From assembly GCA_963981525.1 (NCBI GenBank), contig CAXCDZ010000048.1, forward strand, positions 1 to 5,995: 5,995 nucleotides of DNA, written 5' to 3'. The stretch's first letter is position 1. The number at the start of each line of letters is the position of its first letter. Of the stretch, positions 1 to 5,257 are shown one piece after another. The position numbers and the translations under genes are program-made. Origin of the DNA: CAXCDZ01 sp963981525. GTDB taxonomy: Bacteria; Patescibacteriota; Microgenomatia; UBA1400; UBA12108. The notes beneath the pieces are model-generated. The model ran no database searches. It saw only the letters and a list, made by a program, of their open reading frames with translations, and had not been told where the DNA came from.

Positions 1-71
1 ACAGTATGCTCACACTAATTATTTTCAAGTGTTACCGATGTACCCTGCCAGTACGCTTATTTGAGAGAGTG

Positions 72-80
72 TGTTATACT
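72..80 (+). promoter_or_regulatory. Extended -10 promoter of the RRM gene
   Basis: The sequence reads TGtTATACT: a TG dinucleotide at 72-73, one spacer base, then TATACT (5/6 match to TATAAT) at 75-80. No good -35 hexamer lies 16-18 nt upstream, which is typical of extended -10 promoters. The predicted start is near 87, giving a leader of roughly 105 nt before the RRM start codon. Confidence 0.6.
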
Positions 81-150
81 AACCATGTTATTTGTTCGTT
101 TCGAAAGTTGATGGTTTTAAATTTTTTCTAACCGGTTCACTGAAACGTAA

Positions 151-175
151 CTCCGCTAAGCGGGGGTATTTTTAT
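151..175 (+). promoter_or_regulatory. Attenuator-like hairpin with U-tract in the RRM leader
   Basis: CTCCGC (151-156) pairs with GCGGGG (160-165) around a TAA loop, with one T-G wobble. TATTTTTAT follows at 167-175. This has the shape of a weak intrinsic terminator placed between promoter and gene, so it could be a transcription attenuator. The ACTCC at 150-154 is also perfectly complementary to GGAGT (182-186), which includes the Shine-Dalgarno, so the two pairings are mutually exclusive. The stem is short and the T-run interrupted, so read-through would be expected. Confidence 0.4.
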
Positions 176-177
176 AG

Positions 178-185
178 AAAGGGAG
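178..185 (+). promoter_or_regulatory. Ribosome binding site of the RRM gene
   Basis: AAAGGGAG ends 7 nt before the ATG at 193, a near-ideal Shine-Dalgarno and spacing. It supports this start over the in-frame ATG at 226 (Met12), which directly precedes the RNP2 strand and has no such site. It also shows that this organism uses Shine-Dalgarno initiation. Confidence 0.75.
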
Positions 186-192
186 TCTCAAT

Positions 193-501
193 ATGGACAC
201 CCAAGGTCAAACAAATCCAGCGAAAATGTTCGTTGGTAATCTACCATACAGAATCACCGAGGACGACATTCGTCAGGCATTCTCAGCATTCGGAACCGTC
301 ACAGACGTCCGTCTGATCACTGACAGAGCCACCGGCAGAGCCAAAGGTTTTGGTTTCGTCGAGATGAGTTCCGCAGACGAGGCTAACGCCGCCGTCGAAG
401 GTATGAGTGGTAAGGACCTGCAAGGTCGCAACATTGTTGTGAACATTGCTCGCCCAATGGCACCTCGTGCCCCACGACCCGACTTCAACCGTTCTTACTA
501 A
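193..501 (+). CDS. Small single-RRM RNA-binding protein
   Basis: A 102-residue protein made almost entirely of one RNA recognition motif. RNP2 is MFVGNL at residues 12-17 and RNP1 is KGFGFVEM at 51-58. F13, F53 and F55 are the aromatic residues expected to stack on RNA bases; the last RNP1 position is Met rather than the usual aromatic. The order beta-alpha-beta-beta-alpha-beta is readable, ending at IVVNIARP (81-88). A short Arg/Pro-rich tail (86-102) follows. Stand-alone bacterial RRM proteins of about 80-110 residues occur in cyanobacteria and many uncultivated lineages, where they are thought to act as RNA chaperones or cold-response factors; the RNA targets here are unknown. It is monocistronic, with its own promoter, strong ribosome binding site and strong terminator. 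It is richer in C-ending codons such as GCC and GTC than its neighbours, which suggests high expression. Confidence 0.95.
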   Translation: MDTQGQTNPAKMFVGNLPYRITEDDIRQAFSAFGTVTDVRLITDRATGRAKGFGFVEMSSADEANAAVEGMSGKDLQGRNIVVNIARPMAPRAPRPDFNRSY

Positions 502-524
502 GAAATTGGTTTAGTTAAAAGATT

Positions 525-555
525 AACACCCCTGCTTCGGCAGGGGTGTTTTTTT
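525..555 (+). terminator. Strong intrinsic terminator with UUCG tetraloop
   Basis: An 11-bp perfect stem pairs 525-535 (AACACCCCTGC) with 540-550 (GCAGGGGTGTT) around a TTCG loop with the stabilising C-G closing pair. Seven T residues follow at 549-555. It lies 23 nt after the RRM stop codon and isolates that gene from the fic promoter directly downstream. Confidence 0.97.
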
Positions 556-567
556 ACAGGTTAGACA

Positions 568-596
568 TTGACAATCGACTAATAATCGACTATTAT
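568..596 (+). promoter_or_regulatory. Near-consensus sigma-70-type promoter of fic
   Basis: A perfect TTGACA (568-573), a 17-nt spacer and TATTAT (591-596, 5/6 match) make this the best promoter in the window. The predicted start at about 603 is only about 3 nt before the ATG at 606, and no Shine-Dalgarno lies between, so the transcript should be essentially leaderless. It begins 12 nt after the T-tract of the preceding terminator. Confidence 0.85.
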
Positions 597-597
597 T
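573..597 (+). repeat. Operator-like nested repeats inside the fic promoter
   Basis: AATCGACTA occurs at 573-581 and again at 584-592, an 11-nt period that puts both copies on nearly the same helix face. In addition AATAAT (581-586) and ATTATT (592-597) form an inverted repeat around CGACT, covering the -10 box. The repeats fill the space between -35 and -10, where a bound repressor would block RNA polymerase. Regulator unknown; autoregulation by the winged-helix region of the Fic protein is one possibility. Confidence 0.45.
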
Positions 598-605
598 CAA
601 CTAAT

Positions 606-1640
606 ATGTTTCAACCAAAGTACAAAATATCTGCTCAATTACTAGCCAACATCAAGCGCGTTAGCGCTCTTGTGCAGAAGCTCAATGACAGACGTTTCCC
701 TAGGGTAGTGTTTTTGGAGCTGGCAAAGATGGCTCGTGAGACATCGGTTTTTTCTTCTACTAGTATCGAGGGCAACCCTCTCCCTCTAACAGAAGTAAAA
801 AAAGTACTCAAAAACAGGCCAGATAACATCAGAGATAGTGAGCGAGAAGTGCTCAATTATAATCAAGCGCTCGAATCTCTTGATAAGTTACTAGCAGAAG
901 ATAAGTTTGATCTGAGCCTCAACTCAGTGTTGGATATCCACCAAGACATAACTACTGGCTTACTGCCTAGTTCTGATGTTGGCAAGTTGCGCCAAAAGCC
1001 CGTTGTAGTAAATGATCCGAGAACTGGTCAGGTAGTTTACTTGCCGCCTGACGTAGATGTGATTAAAATTTTGCTTAGCGAGTTGATTGTTTTTGCCAAA
1101 AATAATCAAAATATCGTTGACCCTCTTATTCTTGCAGGCATATTTCACAAACAGATGGTAATTATCCATCCTTTTATGGATGGTAATGGGAGGACCACCA
1201 GACTAGTTACCAAATGCTTGCTTGCCAAGATGGGTCTTAACACCTTCAATCTATTTAGTTTTGAGCATTATTACAATCAGAACGTTACCAAGTATTTTCA
1301 GATAGTAGGGGAGTATGGAGATTACAACGAGATAGTAGCAAGTGTTGACTTTACTAAGTGGTTAGAATACTTCACCAGCGGGATTATTGATGAGCTCTTA
1401 CGAGTCGAGAAGCTCCTGCCAAAAGTAGCTTCTTCGCCAAATACTAGACTAGCAAAACACCATCAAGATATCATTCGGTATATTAGAGATAGTGGCTATA
1501 TTGTTGATCGAGATTACGCCCGTCTCACTAAGAGAGCCAAAGCAACAAGAACTCTGGACTTCAATCATCTGATCGAGCAAGGAATAATCATGAGAAAAGG
1601 CAAAGGTCGGTCAACTCATTATATCCTCAAAGAAATATGA
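606..1640 (+). CDS. Fic-domain protein adenylyltransferase with C-terminal winged-helix-like region
   Basis: A 344-residue Fic protein, predicted to transfer AMP from ATP to a hydroxyl side chain of a target protein. The full active-site motif HPFMDGNGRTTR is at residues 188-199: catalytic H188, metal-binding D192, phosphate-binding N194 and R196. An N-terminal inhibitory motif of the form [S/T]xxxE[G/N] is at 51-56, with E55 as the predicted inhibitory Glu that pairs with R199, so this is a class II, self-inhibited Fic. The flap is around 127-152 (GKLRQ ... VYLPP). Residues about 280-344 look like a winged helix (SGYIVDRDYARLTKR, then a THYIL wing strand). Length and order match the Shewanella-type Fic proteins of about 370 residues. 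I chose ATG 606 over the in-frame GTG at 546, because 546 lies inside the terminator hairpin and upstream of the promoter. The target is unknown. No small antitoxin gene is adjacent, consistent with built-in inhibition. Confidence 0.95.
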   Translation: MFQPKYKISAQLLANIKRVSALVQKLNDRRFPRVVFLELAKMARETSVFSSTSIEGNPLPLTEVKKVLKNRPDNIRDSEREVLNYNQALESLDKLLAEDKFDLSLNSVLDIHQDITTGLLPSSDVGKLRQKPVVVNDPRTGQVVYLPPDVDVIKILLSELIVFAKNNQNIVDPLILAGIFHKQMVIIHPFMDGNGRTTRLVTKCLLAKMGLNTFNLFSFEHYYNQNVTKYFQIVGEYGDYNEIVASVDFTKWLEYFTSGIIDELLRVEKLLPKVASSPNTRLAKHHQDIIRYIRDSGYIVDRDYARLTKRAKATRTLDFNHLIEQGIIMRKGKGRSTHYILKEI

Positions 1641-1641
1641 T
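1636..1641 (+). promoter_or_regulatory. Possible -10 box ahead of the U32 gene
   Basis: TATGAT (5/6 match) overlaps the fic stop codon and ends 9 nt before the ATG at 1651, the same spacing as in the fic promoter. No Shine-Dalgarno is apparent in the 10-nt gap. The -35 region is poor, so this may be weak or accidental, with the gene instead read from the fic promoter. Confidence 0.35.
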
Positions 1642-1650
1642 AAGCGTCCT

Positions 1651-2904
1651 ATGAATATTCCCAAGATTTTAGCTCCAGCCGGGTCCTTTGCCTCCCTTCG
1701 GGCTGCACTCGATGCTGGTTGTGATGCAGTCTATTTTGGTGTGGGCGACTTTAATATGCGCGCCACTGCAAGCACTAATTTTGCCGAGGAGGATTTATCT
1801 GAGGTTGTGAAGCTGTGTAGAGAAAAGAAAGTCGAGACAAATATTACCCTCAACACCATCATGTATAACTCTGACATGGCGAGGATGCGTCGTATGGTGA
1901 ACCTGGCAAGTGATGCTGGAGTTAGTGCAGTAATCGCAGCAGATATGGCCACAATCCTCTATGCAAGAGAGCAGGGAGTGGACGTCCATGTCTCGACTCA
2001 AGTCTCAATATCCAATATCGAGACTGTGAGGTTCTTCGCACAGTACTCCGATAGGCTCGTGTTAGCCAGAGAGCTAACTCTGGATCAGGTGGCAGAAATC
2101 GTAGAGCAAATCAAGTCCGAGGACATCCGAGGGCCAAAAGGTGAGCTAATAGAAATAGAGGTGTTTGCTCATGGCGCTCTCTGCGTCTCAGTTAGTGGGA
2201 GATGTGGCATGAGTTTGTTTTGTGCTAATCGCTCAGCCAATAGAGGTAAATGCACTCAGGTCTGTAGGCGCAAGTTTAGAGTTACTGACACCGCGACCAA
2301 TCAGTCATTAGATATAGACAATAATTATGTAATGAGTAGCGCTGATCTAGCCACCATTGGATTCCTACCCGAACTAGTTAACTCAGGCGTCGCAGTGCTC
2401 AAGTTCGAGGGTAGGGGTAGATCTCCGGAGTATGTGGATACCGTGATTAGTGTCTATAGAGAAGCCCTGGATCTCTACAAGAAATCTCAAGACCAATCTA
2501 GCTATAGAGAGAACATACCCGAATGGAACAAGAGGCTAGGAACTGTTTTTAACAGAGGTCTGTCAAAGGGTTTCTACATGGGAAGACAGATGGACGAATG
2601 GGCTAGAGGCGCCGGGAACAAAGCCACCTACAAAAAGATCCAAATTGGACTAGTAGAGAAGTACTACGGGGAAATTGCTGTAGCTCAGGTCATAGTGCAT
2701 ACAGATGACAAACCCAAGCTAGGGGACGAGCTGCTTATCATCGGTCCTACTACCGGCTTAGTTAAGCACAAGATAGTGAGTCTCCAGCTCGATGGAGTAG
2801 AAGTAAAAACTGCCGGCAAGGGCCAGGTAGTTACTTTCAAAATTGACAAAAGAGTAAGGGAAAATGACAAGGTATATCTAAGAGTGCCAGTGAAGCAAGT
2901 GTAG
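1651..2904 (+). CDS. trhP: U32 peptidase-family protein, TrhP-type tRNA hydroxylation enzyme
   Basis: A 417-residue U32-family protein. Despite the family name, characterised members are oxygen-independent hydroxylases: TrhP makes 5-hydroxyuridine at tRNA position 34 using prephenate, RlhA modifies 23S rRNA, and UbiU/UbiV act on ubiquinone precursors. The N-terminal half is a TIM-barrel-like region (LAPAGSFASLRAALDAGCDAVYFG, residues 7-30). Residues 170-188 match the U32 signature fully (E170, F172, G175, C178, G183, C185, S188). C178 and C185 with C201 and C205 (GKCTQVC) are the likely iron-sulfur ligands, in the arrangement I recall for TrhP/YegQ. Residues about 330-417 form the C-terminal beta-barrel-like domain. 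The length fits the long TrhP paralogue of Firmicutes (about 420) and is far below RlhA (about 650). It starts 10 nt after fic without a clear Shine-Dalgarno. Family is certain; TrhP rather than another U32 role is likely but not proven. Confidence 0.9.
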   Translation: MNIPKILAPAGSFASLRAALDAGCDAVYFGVGDFNMRATASTNFAEEDLSEVVKLCREKKVETNITLNTIMYNSDMARMRRMVNLASDAGVSAVIAADMATILYAREQGVDVHVSTQVSISNIETVRFFAQYSDRLVLARELTLDQVAEIVEQIKSEDIRGPKGELIEIEVFAHGALCVSVSGRCGMSLFCANRSANRGKCTQVCRRKFRVTDTATNQSLDIDNNYVMSSADLATIGFLPELVNSGVAVLKFEGRGRSPEYVDTVISVYREALDLYKKSQDQSSYRENIPEWNKRLGTVFNRGLSKGFYMGRQMDEWARGAGNKATYKKIQIGLVEKYYGEIAVAQVIVHTDDKPKLGDELLIIGPTTGLVKHKIVSLQLDGVEVKTAGKGQVVTFKIDKRVRENDKVYLRVPVKQV

Positions 2905-2943
2905 TATGTTGTGACCTGTCATGCTGTGAGAAAATCAACTTAA

Positions 2944-2966
2944 TTGTAAACCATCGATGATTGCAA
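2944..2966 (+). repeat. Imperfect dyad upstream of the aminotransferase promoter
   Basis: A perfect 8-bp palindrome CATCGATG (2952-2959) sits inside outer arms TTGTAA (2944-2949) and TTGCAA (2961-2966), which pair with one wobble and a slight offset. It ends about 20 nt before the TTGACA at 2987. It may be an activator or repressor site, or chance. The rest of the 129-nt gap (2905-3033) shows no gene and no intrinsic terminator after the U32 gene. Confidence 0.25.
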
Positions 2967-2986
2967 CCCACTCGCACTAACTAATC

Positions 2987-3016
2987 TTGACATATGGTGG
3001 TAGACTCAATCAATAT
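2987..3016 (+). promoter_or_regulatory. Partial promoter of the aminotransferase gene
   Basis: A perfect TTGACA is at 2987-2992. The best -10 candidate is CAATAT (3011-3016, 3/6 match but with the key A2 and T6) after an 18-nt spacer. The predicted start would be near 3023, inside the Shine-Dalgarno, which is awkward; either start choice is upstream of this estimate or the true -10 differs. The match may also indicate an activator-dependent promoter. Confidence 0.4.
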
Positions 3017-3020
3017 GCAC

Positions 3021-3027
3021 GGAGAAG
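3021..3027 (+). promoter_or_regulatory. Ribosome binding site deciding the GTG start of the aminotransferase
   Basis: GGAGAAG begins at 3021; its GGAG core ends 9 nt before GTG 3034. No in-frame ATG lies close by (the ATG at 3015 is in another frame), so the site supports a GTG start. Confidence 0.65.
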
Positions 3028-3033
3028 ACGGCT

Positions 3034-4374
3034 GTGTTATACAAAAAAGGCATTGATTTGGCACCCACTGTTACTTATGCAATCCTGGCTAAGGCCAAGA
3101 GATTTAGAGATGAAGGTCGTGTTGTTCTGGATACTTCTTTTGGTAGAAACGATTTGACTCAGTGTCTTCCCGTGACCTTGATAAATAAGCTCCAACAAGC
3201 CCATTCTAATGAAGGGGTTTCATCCCCAATCAGCCAATACTACGATCCTCAGGGTTTGTCAGAACTCAGGCAGTTAATTGCAGAAGAAGAGCAGGAGCGA
3301 ATATACAACAAAGCTGGCCAAAAAATAGATGCAAACAATATCTTTATTCCACCCACTTCCAAAGGTGGTTTGGATTATGCCACCAGTCTACTAGCTGCAG
3401 CTGTAGTAGTTGATGACTGTGCTTATCCCTCTTACGCTCCACTAGCAACAATCAACGACTGTCCGGTTTACCGCTATTCATCCACAAGTCTCAGTGAGTT
3501 CGAGGCAGCAATAAAAAAATCTCTAGCAGCCAAAGATGTAGTAATTGTCATCCTAACCAACCCCAATAACCCAAGTGGGAGACTTTTTGCCAGAAAAGAC
3601 CTGCAGGCAAGAGCCAAGATCATGCAAAAGTACAATTCTGATAAAAAGACTGTTATTTGTTTGGCTGATGAGATATATGACAGGATAATCTTCCCAGATC
3701 ACGAATTTGTTTCGATGGCAGAGATTTACCCTCTCACTCTCAGGTCTTGTGGATACTCCAAGAATGAGGCTCTCGCCGGACTTCGATTAGGAAAACTAAT
3801 TGTTTCTCCTGAGCTCAGCTACTTGATTGATGATTTCCGGTCTATCGCAACTCATAGAAATGGGAGTGTCAACTGTGCAGCACAACTTGCCCTGACCGAA
3901 ATCTACAACAGAGAAGCTAGTGATGATCTAGATGGAGCCAGCACTTACTCTCTGATGCAAGAGTTTTACGAAAAAGAGAGTTTGATCTATTCAGTTATCT
4001 CGAAAAAATCTCTAGAAGTTATCCAAGGAGTTTTTGATGTCAAAGATATTCCGGGCGGTTCATTTTATGCTTTGATCACGCTAAAGTCAGACTACAAGGA
4101 AAAGTTTATCAAGAAAGGCATCACTACAGGATTGGAGGTTGCAGAGTACATACTCCAGGAGACAATGAGCGTTCACGGGGTGGGTATCCCCCTTTTGCCA
4201 ATCAGTGGTTTTGGGGGTAGAGACGATGATTTTTCTTTTCGGATTGTTCTCAAGCATTGCGATGATTATCGAGCTGCTTTTGACAGTGATCCCAACTCAG
4301 CTGGGTGGTATGAGGAGCACTGTTCTCTACTCAAAAAAGGCCTAGAAGGGTTATTGGAGGTTGTTAAGAAATAG
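3034..4374 (+). CDS. PLP-dependent aminotransferase, class I/II (fold type I)
   Basis: A 446-residue pyridoxal-phosphate enzyme with the full set of fold type I aminotransferase landmarks: TNPNNPSG (175-182) with N179 contacting the cofactor, ADEIYD (211-216) with D212 for the pyridine nitrogen and Y215 for the ring oxygen, GYSKNEALAGLRLG (240-253) with K243 as the predicted Schiff-base lysine and R251 contacting phosphate, and FSFRIVL (400-406) with R403 binding the substrate carboxylate. The spacings D212-Y215 and K243-R251 equal those of aspartate aminotransferase (D222-Y225, K258-R266). The phosphate-cup region is TSKGGLDYA (108-116), and the segment after it seems shorter than usual. It is longer than typical aspartate or aromatic aminotransferases (about 390-400), with a C-terminal extension of about 40 residues after R403. 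Substrate cannot be read from sequence. The start is GTG with a good Shine-Dalgarno. Cytosolic; no signal peptide. Confidence 0.93.
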   Translation: MLYKKGIDLAPTVTYAILAKAKRFRDEGRVVLDTSFGRNDLTQCLPVTLINKLQQAHSNEGVSSPISQYYDPQGLSELRQLIAEEEQERIYNKAGQKIDANNIFIPPTSKGGLDYATSLLAAAVVVDDCAYPSYAPLATINDCPVYRYSSTSLSEFEAAIKKSLAAKDVVIVILTNPNNPSGRLFARKDLQARAKIMQKYNSDKKTVICLADEIYDRIIFPDHEFVSMAEIYPLTLRSCGYSKNEALAGLRLGKLIVSPELSYLIDDFRSIATHRNGSVNCAAQLALTEIYNREASDDLDGASTYSLMQEFYEKESLIYSVISKKSLEVIQGVFDVKDIPGGSFYALITLKSDYKEKFIKKGITTGLEVAEYILQETMSVHGVGIPLLPISGFGGRDDDFSFRIVLKHCDDYRAAFDSDPNSAGWYEEHCSLLKKGLEGLLEVVKK

Positions 4375-4378
4375 TCAT

Positions 4379-4415
4379 ATACCAATAATCTCAAACTAGT
4401 TATAATAATTGGTAT
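4379..4415 (+). repeat. Inverted repeat flanking the -10 box of the DUF1295 gene
   Basis: ATACCAAT (4379-4386) and ATTGGTAT (4408-4415) are perfect 8-bp inverted arms with centres 29 nt apart. One covers the -35 position, the other the transcription start and first codon. This is a possible operator; it is not a terminator, having long AT-rich spacing and no T-tract. Confidence 0.3.
4401..4406 (+). promoter_or_regulatory. Consensus -10 box of the DUF1295 gene
   Basis: A perfect TATAAT ends 7 nt before ATG 4414. The predicted transcription start is at or one base before the start codon, and there is no Shine-Dalgarno, so a leaderless transcript is expected. The -35 match at 4378-4383 (TATACC) is weak. 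Confidence 0.6.
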
Positions 4416-5187
4416 GGTTAGTAATATCTATCTATTTTCATTGTTAGCGAGTTTAGGTATTAATCTGCTCTTCTTCCTTTTTGCAAGCATCGGCAAAACA
4501 GATAAATTCACTGACTTTACCTATGGTCTGACTTTCATTCTCATTACCATCTATCTCCTCTTTTTTAATCAAACATTCTATTCATATCAGCTTGTCGTTG
4601 CTCTTATGATTATCCTTTGGGGAGTGAGGTTGATTGCCTATCTATTATCTCGTATTCTCAAAATCAAAAAAGATGATCGCTTCGACCAGATGAGAACAAA
4701 ACCTCTCAAGTTTCTTAAGTTTTGGCTATTTCAGGCAATTGTAGCCTGGGCTATCTTACTGCCTTCAATATACTCACTTAATAATCAACAAGACCACAGA
4801 GTATCCTCATTTATGGCAATCGGCGTAATAGTATGGGCGCTAGGCCTGATAATCGAGACAGTTGCGGACTTGCAGAAATATCGCTTCAAGAATAACCAGG
4901 ACAATAAGGGTCTCTGGATCGAGTCAGGGTTATGGAGATATTCCAGGCACCCTAATTATTTTGGTGAGATTCTTGTTTGGTGGGGAATATTTATCTTTGT
5001 GATCCCCACGCTAGTCAGCACTTCATGGCTCACAATTATCGGCCCTCTCACCATTACCTATATCCTATTATATGTCAGCGGCGTTCCTCTGCTAGAAAAG
5101 AAATACGACAAGAGATACAAAAATAACACCAAGTATCAGGAATACAAACAAAGAACTAGCTTGATTATTCCTCTTCCTCACAAGTAA
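4414..5187 (+). CDS. DUF1295 / steroid 5-alpha-reductase-like integral membrane protein
   Basis: A 257-residue polytopic membrane protein with about seven hydrophobic helices (roughly 5-25, 35-51, 58-79, 102-121, 132-152, 183-200, 203-225). Family landmarks are present: DFTYG early (34-38), DDRFDQMR (87-94) in the loop after helix 3, the ETVADLQKYRFK segment (148-159), the hallmark GLWRYSRHPNYFGE (172-185) and the C-terminal YQEYKQRTSLIIP (241-253). This is the C-terminal fold of steroid 5-alpha reductases and related NADPH-dependent or methyltransferase-type membrane enzymes; the RHPNYFGE region is associated with cofactor binding. Length is usual for DUF1295. The physiological substrate of bacterial DUF1295 members is not established, and a lipid or isoprenoid is only a guess. 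It lies 39 nt after the aminotransferase with its own -10 box, so the two need not be co-regulated. Confidence 0.93.
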   Translation: MVSNIYLFSLLASLGINLLFFLFASIGKTDKFTDFTYGLTFILITIYLLFFNQTFYSYQLVVALMIILWGVRLIAYLLSRILKIKKDDRFDQMRTKPLKFLKFWLFQAIVAWAILLPSIYSLNNQQDHRVSSFMAIGVIVWALGLIIETVADLQKYRFKNNQDNKGLWIESGLWRYSRHPNYFGEILVWWGIFIFVIPTLVSTSWLTIIGPLTITYILLYVSGVPLLEKKYDKRYKNNTKYQEYKQRTSLIIPLPHK

Positions 5188-5225
5188 GGGAGCCTAGCCA
5201 TATTTCTGTAGCCTCTCAAACCAAC

Positions 5226-5235
5226 GATGATCATC
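5226..5235 (+). repeat. 10-bp perfect palindrome in the nucleotidyltransferase promoter region
   Basis: GATGATCATC is its own reverse complement and lies where a -35 element would be expected, 10 nt before TATAAT. It could be an operator half-site pair. The surrounding 5188-5257 gap shows no terminator after the DUF1295 gene. Confidence 0.3.
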
Positions 5236-5245
5236 CTGAGTGATA

Positions 5246-5251
5246 TATAAT
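5246..5251 (+). promoter_or_regulatory. Consensus -10 box of the nucleotidyltransferase gene
   Basis: A perfect TATAAT ends 6 nt before ATG 5258, so position +1 would coincide with the A of the start codon. No Shine-Dalgarno is present and no -35 match is seen 16-18 nt upstream. The in-frame GTG at 5240 lies upstream of this box and is therefore disfavoured as the start. Confidence 0.55.
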
Positions 5252-5257
5252 TACAGA

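Larger units (their letters stand above)
87..192 (+). promoter_or_regulatory. Long structured 5' leader of the RRM gene
   Basis: About 105 nt separate the predicted transcription start from the RRM start codon, far more than ahead of any other gene here. Two structures are visible. A long-range stem pairs GTTCGTTTC (94-102) with GAAACG-T-AAC (142-151), with one bulged T. A compact hairpin follows at 151-165. Two 8-bp palindromes, TTTCGAAA (99-106) and AACCGGTT (130-137), also lie here. RRM-protein genes in cyanobacteria are known to be cold-regulated with involvement of the 5' leader, so a regulatory leader is plausible, but no known riboswitch class is recognised. Confidence 0.4.

Noticed and set aside
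1..71. Partial gene or RNA gene at the left edge
   Set aside because: No open frame with coding character, tRNA-like fold or repeat was seen; it appears to be plain intergenic sequence before the extended -10.
85..111. Eight-codon upstream ORF (ATG 85 to TGA 109) in the RRM leader
   Set aside because: The predicted transcription start near 87 would exclude its ATG, there is no ribosome binding site, and the peptide has no attenuation-type codon run. It would be worth revisiting only if the transcript starts at 85 or before.
92..316. 74-codon reading frame overlapping the RRM gene
   Set aside because: TTG start without a ribosome binding site; it runs out of frame through the RRM coding sequence and gives no recognisable protein.
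546..605. In-frame GTG start extending the Fic protein by 20 residues
   Set aside because: It lies within the 3' arm of the terminator hairpin and upstream of a near-consensus promoter, has no ribosome binding site, and encodes a segment unlike the Fic family N-terminus.
635..856. Minus-strand reading frames inside fic, U32 and the RRM gene
   Set aside because: They are low-complexity shadows opposite well-supported genes, with no promoter, ribosome binding site or recognisable domain.
5188..5225. Possible terminator after the DUF1295 gene
   Set aside because: The GC-rich patches (GAGCCTAGCC and TAGCCTCTC) are direct-type repeats and do not form a stem; no T-tract follows.
5240..5257. GTG start adding six residues to the nucleotidyltransferase
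   Set aside because: The TATAAT box (5246-5251) lies between it and ATG 5258, and no Shine-Dalgarno precedes it.
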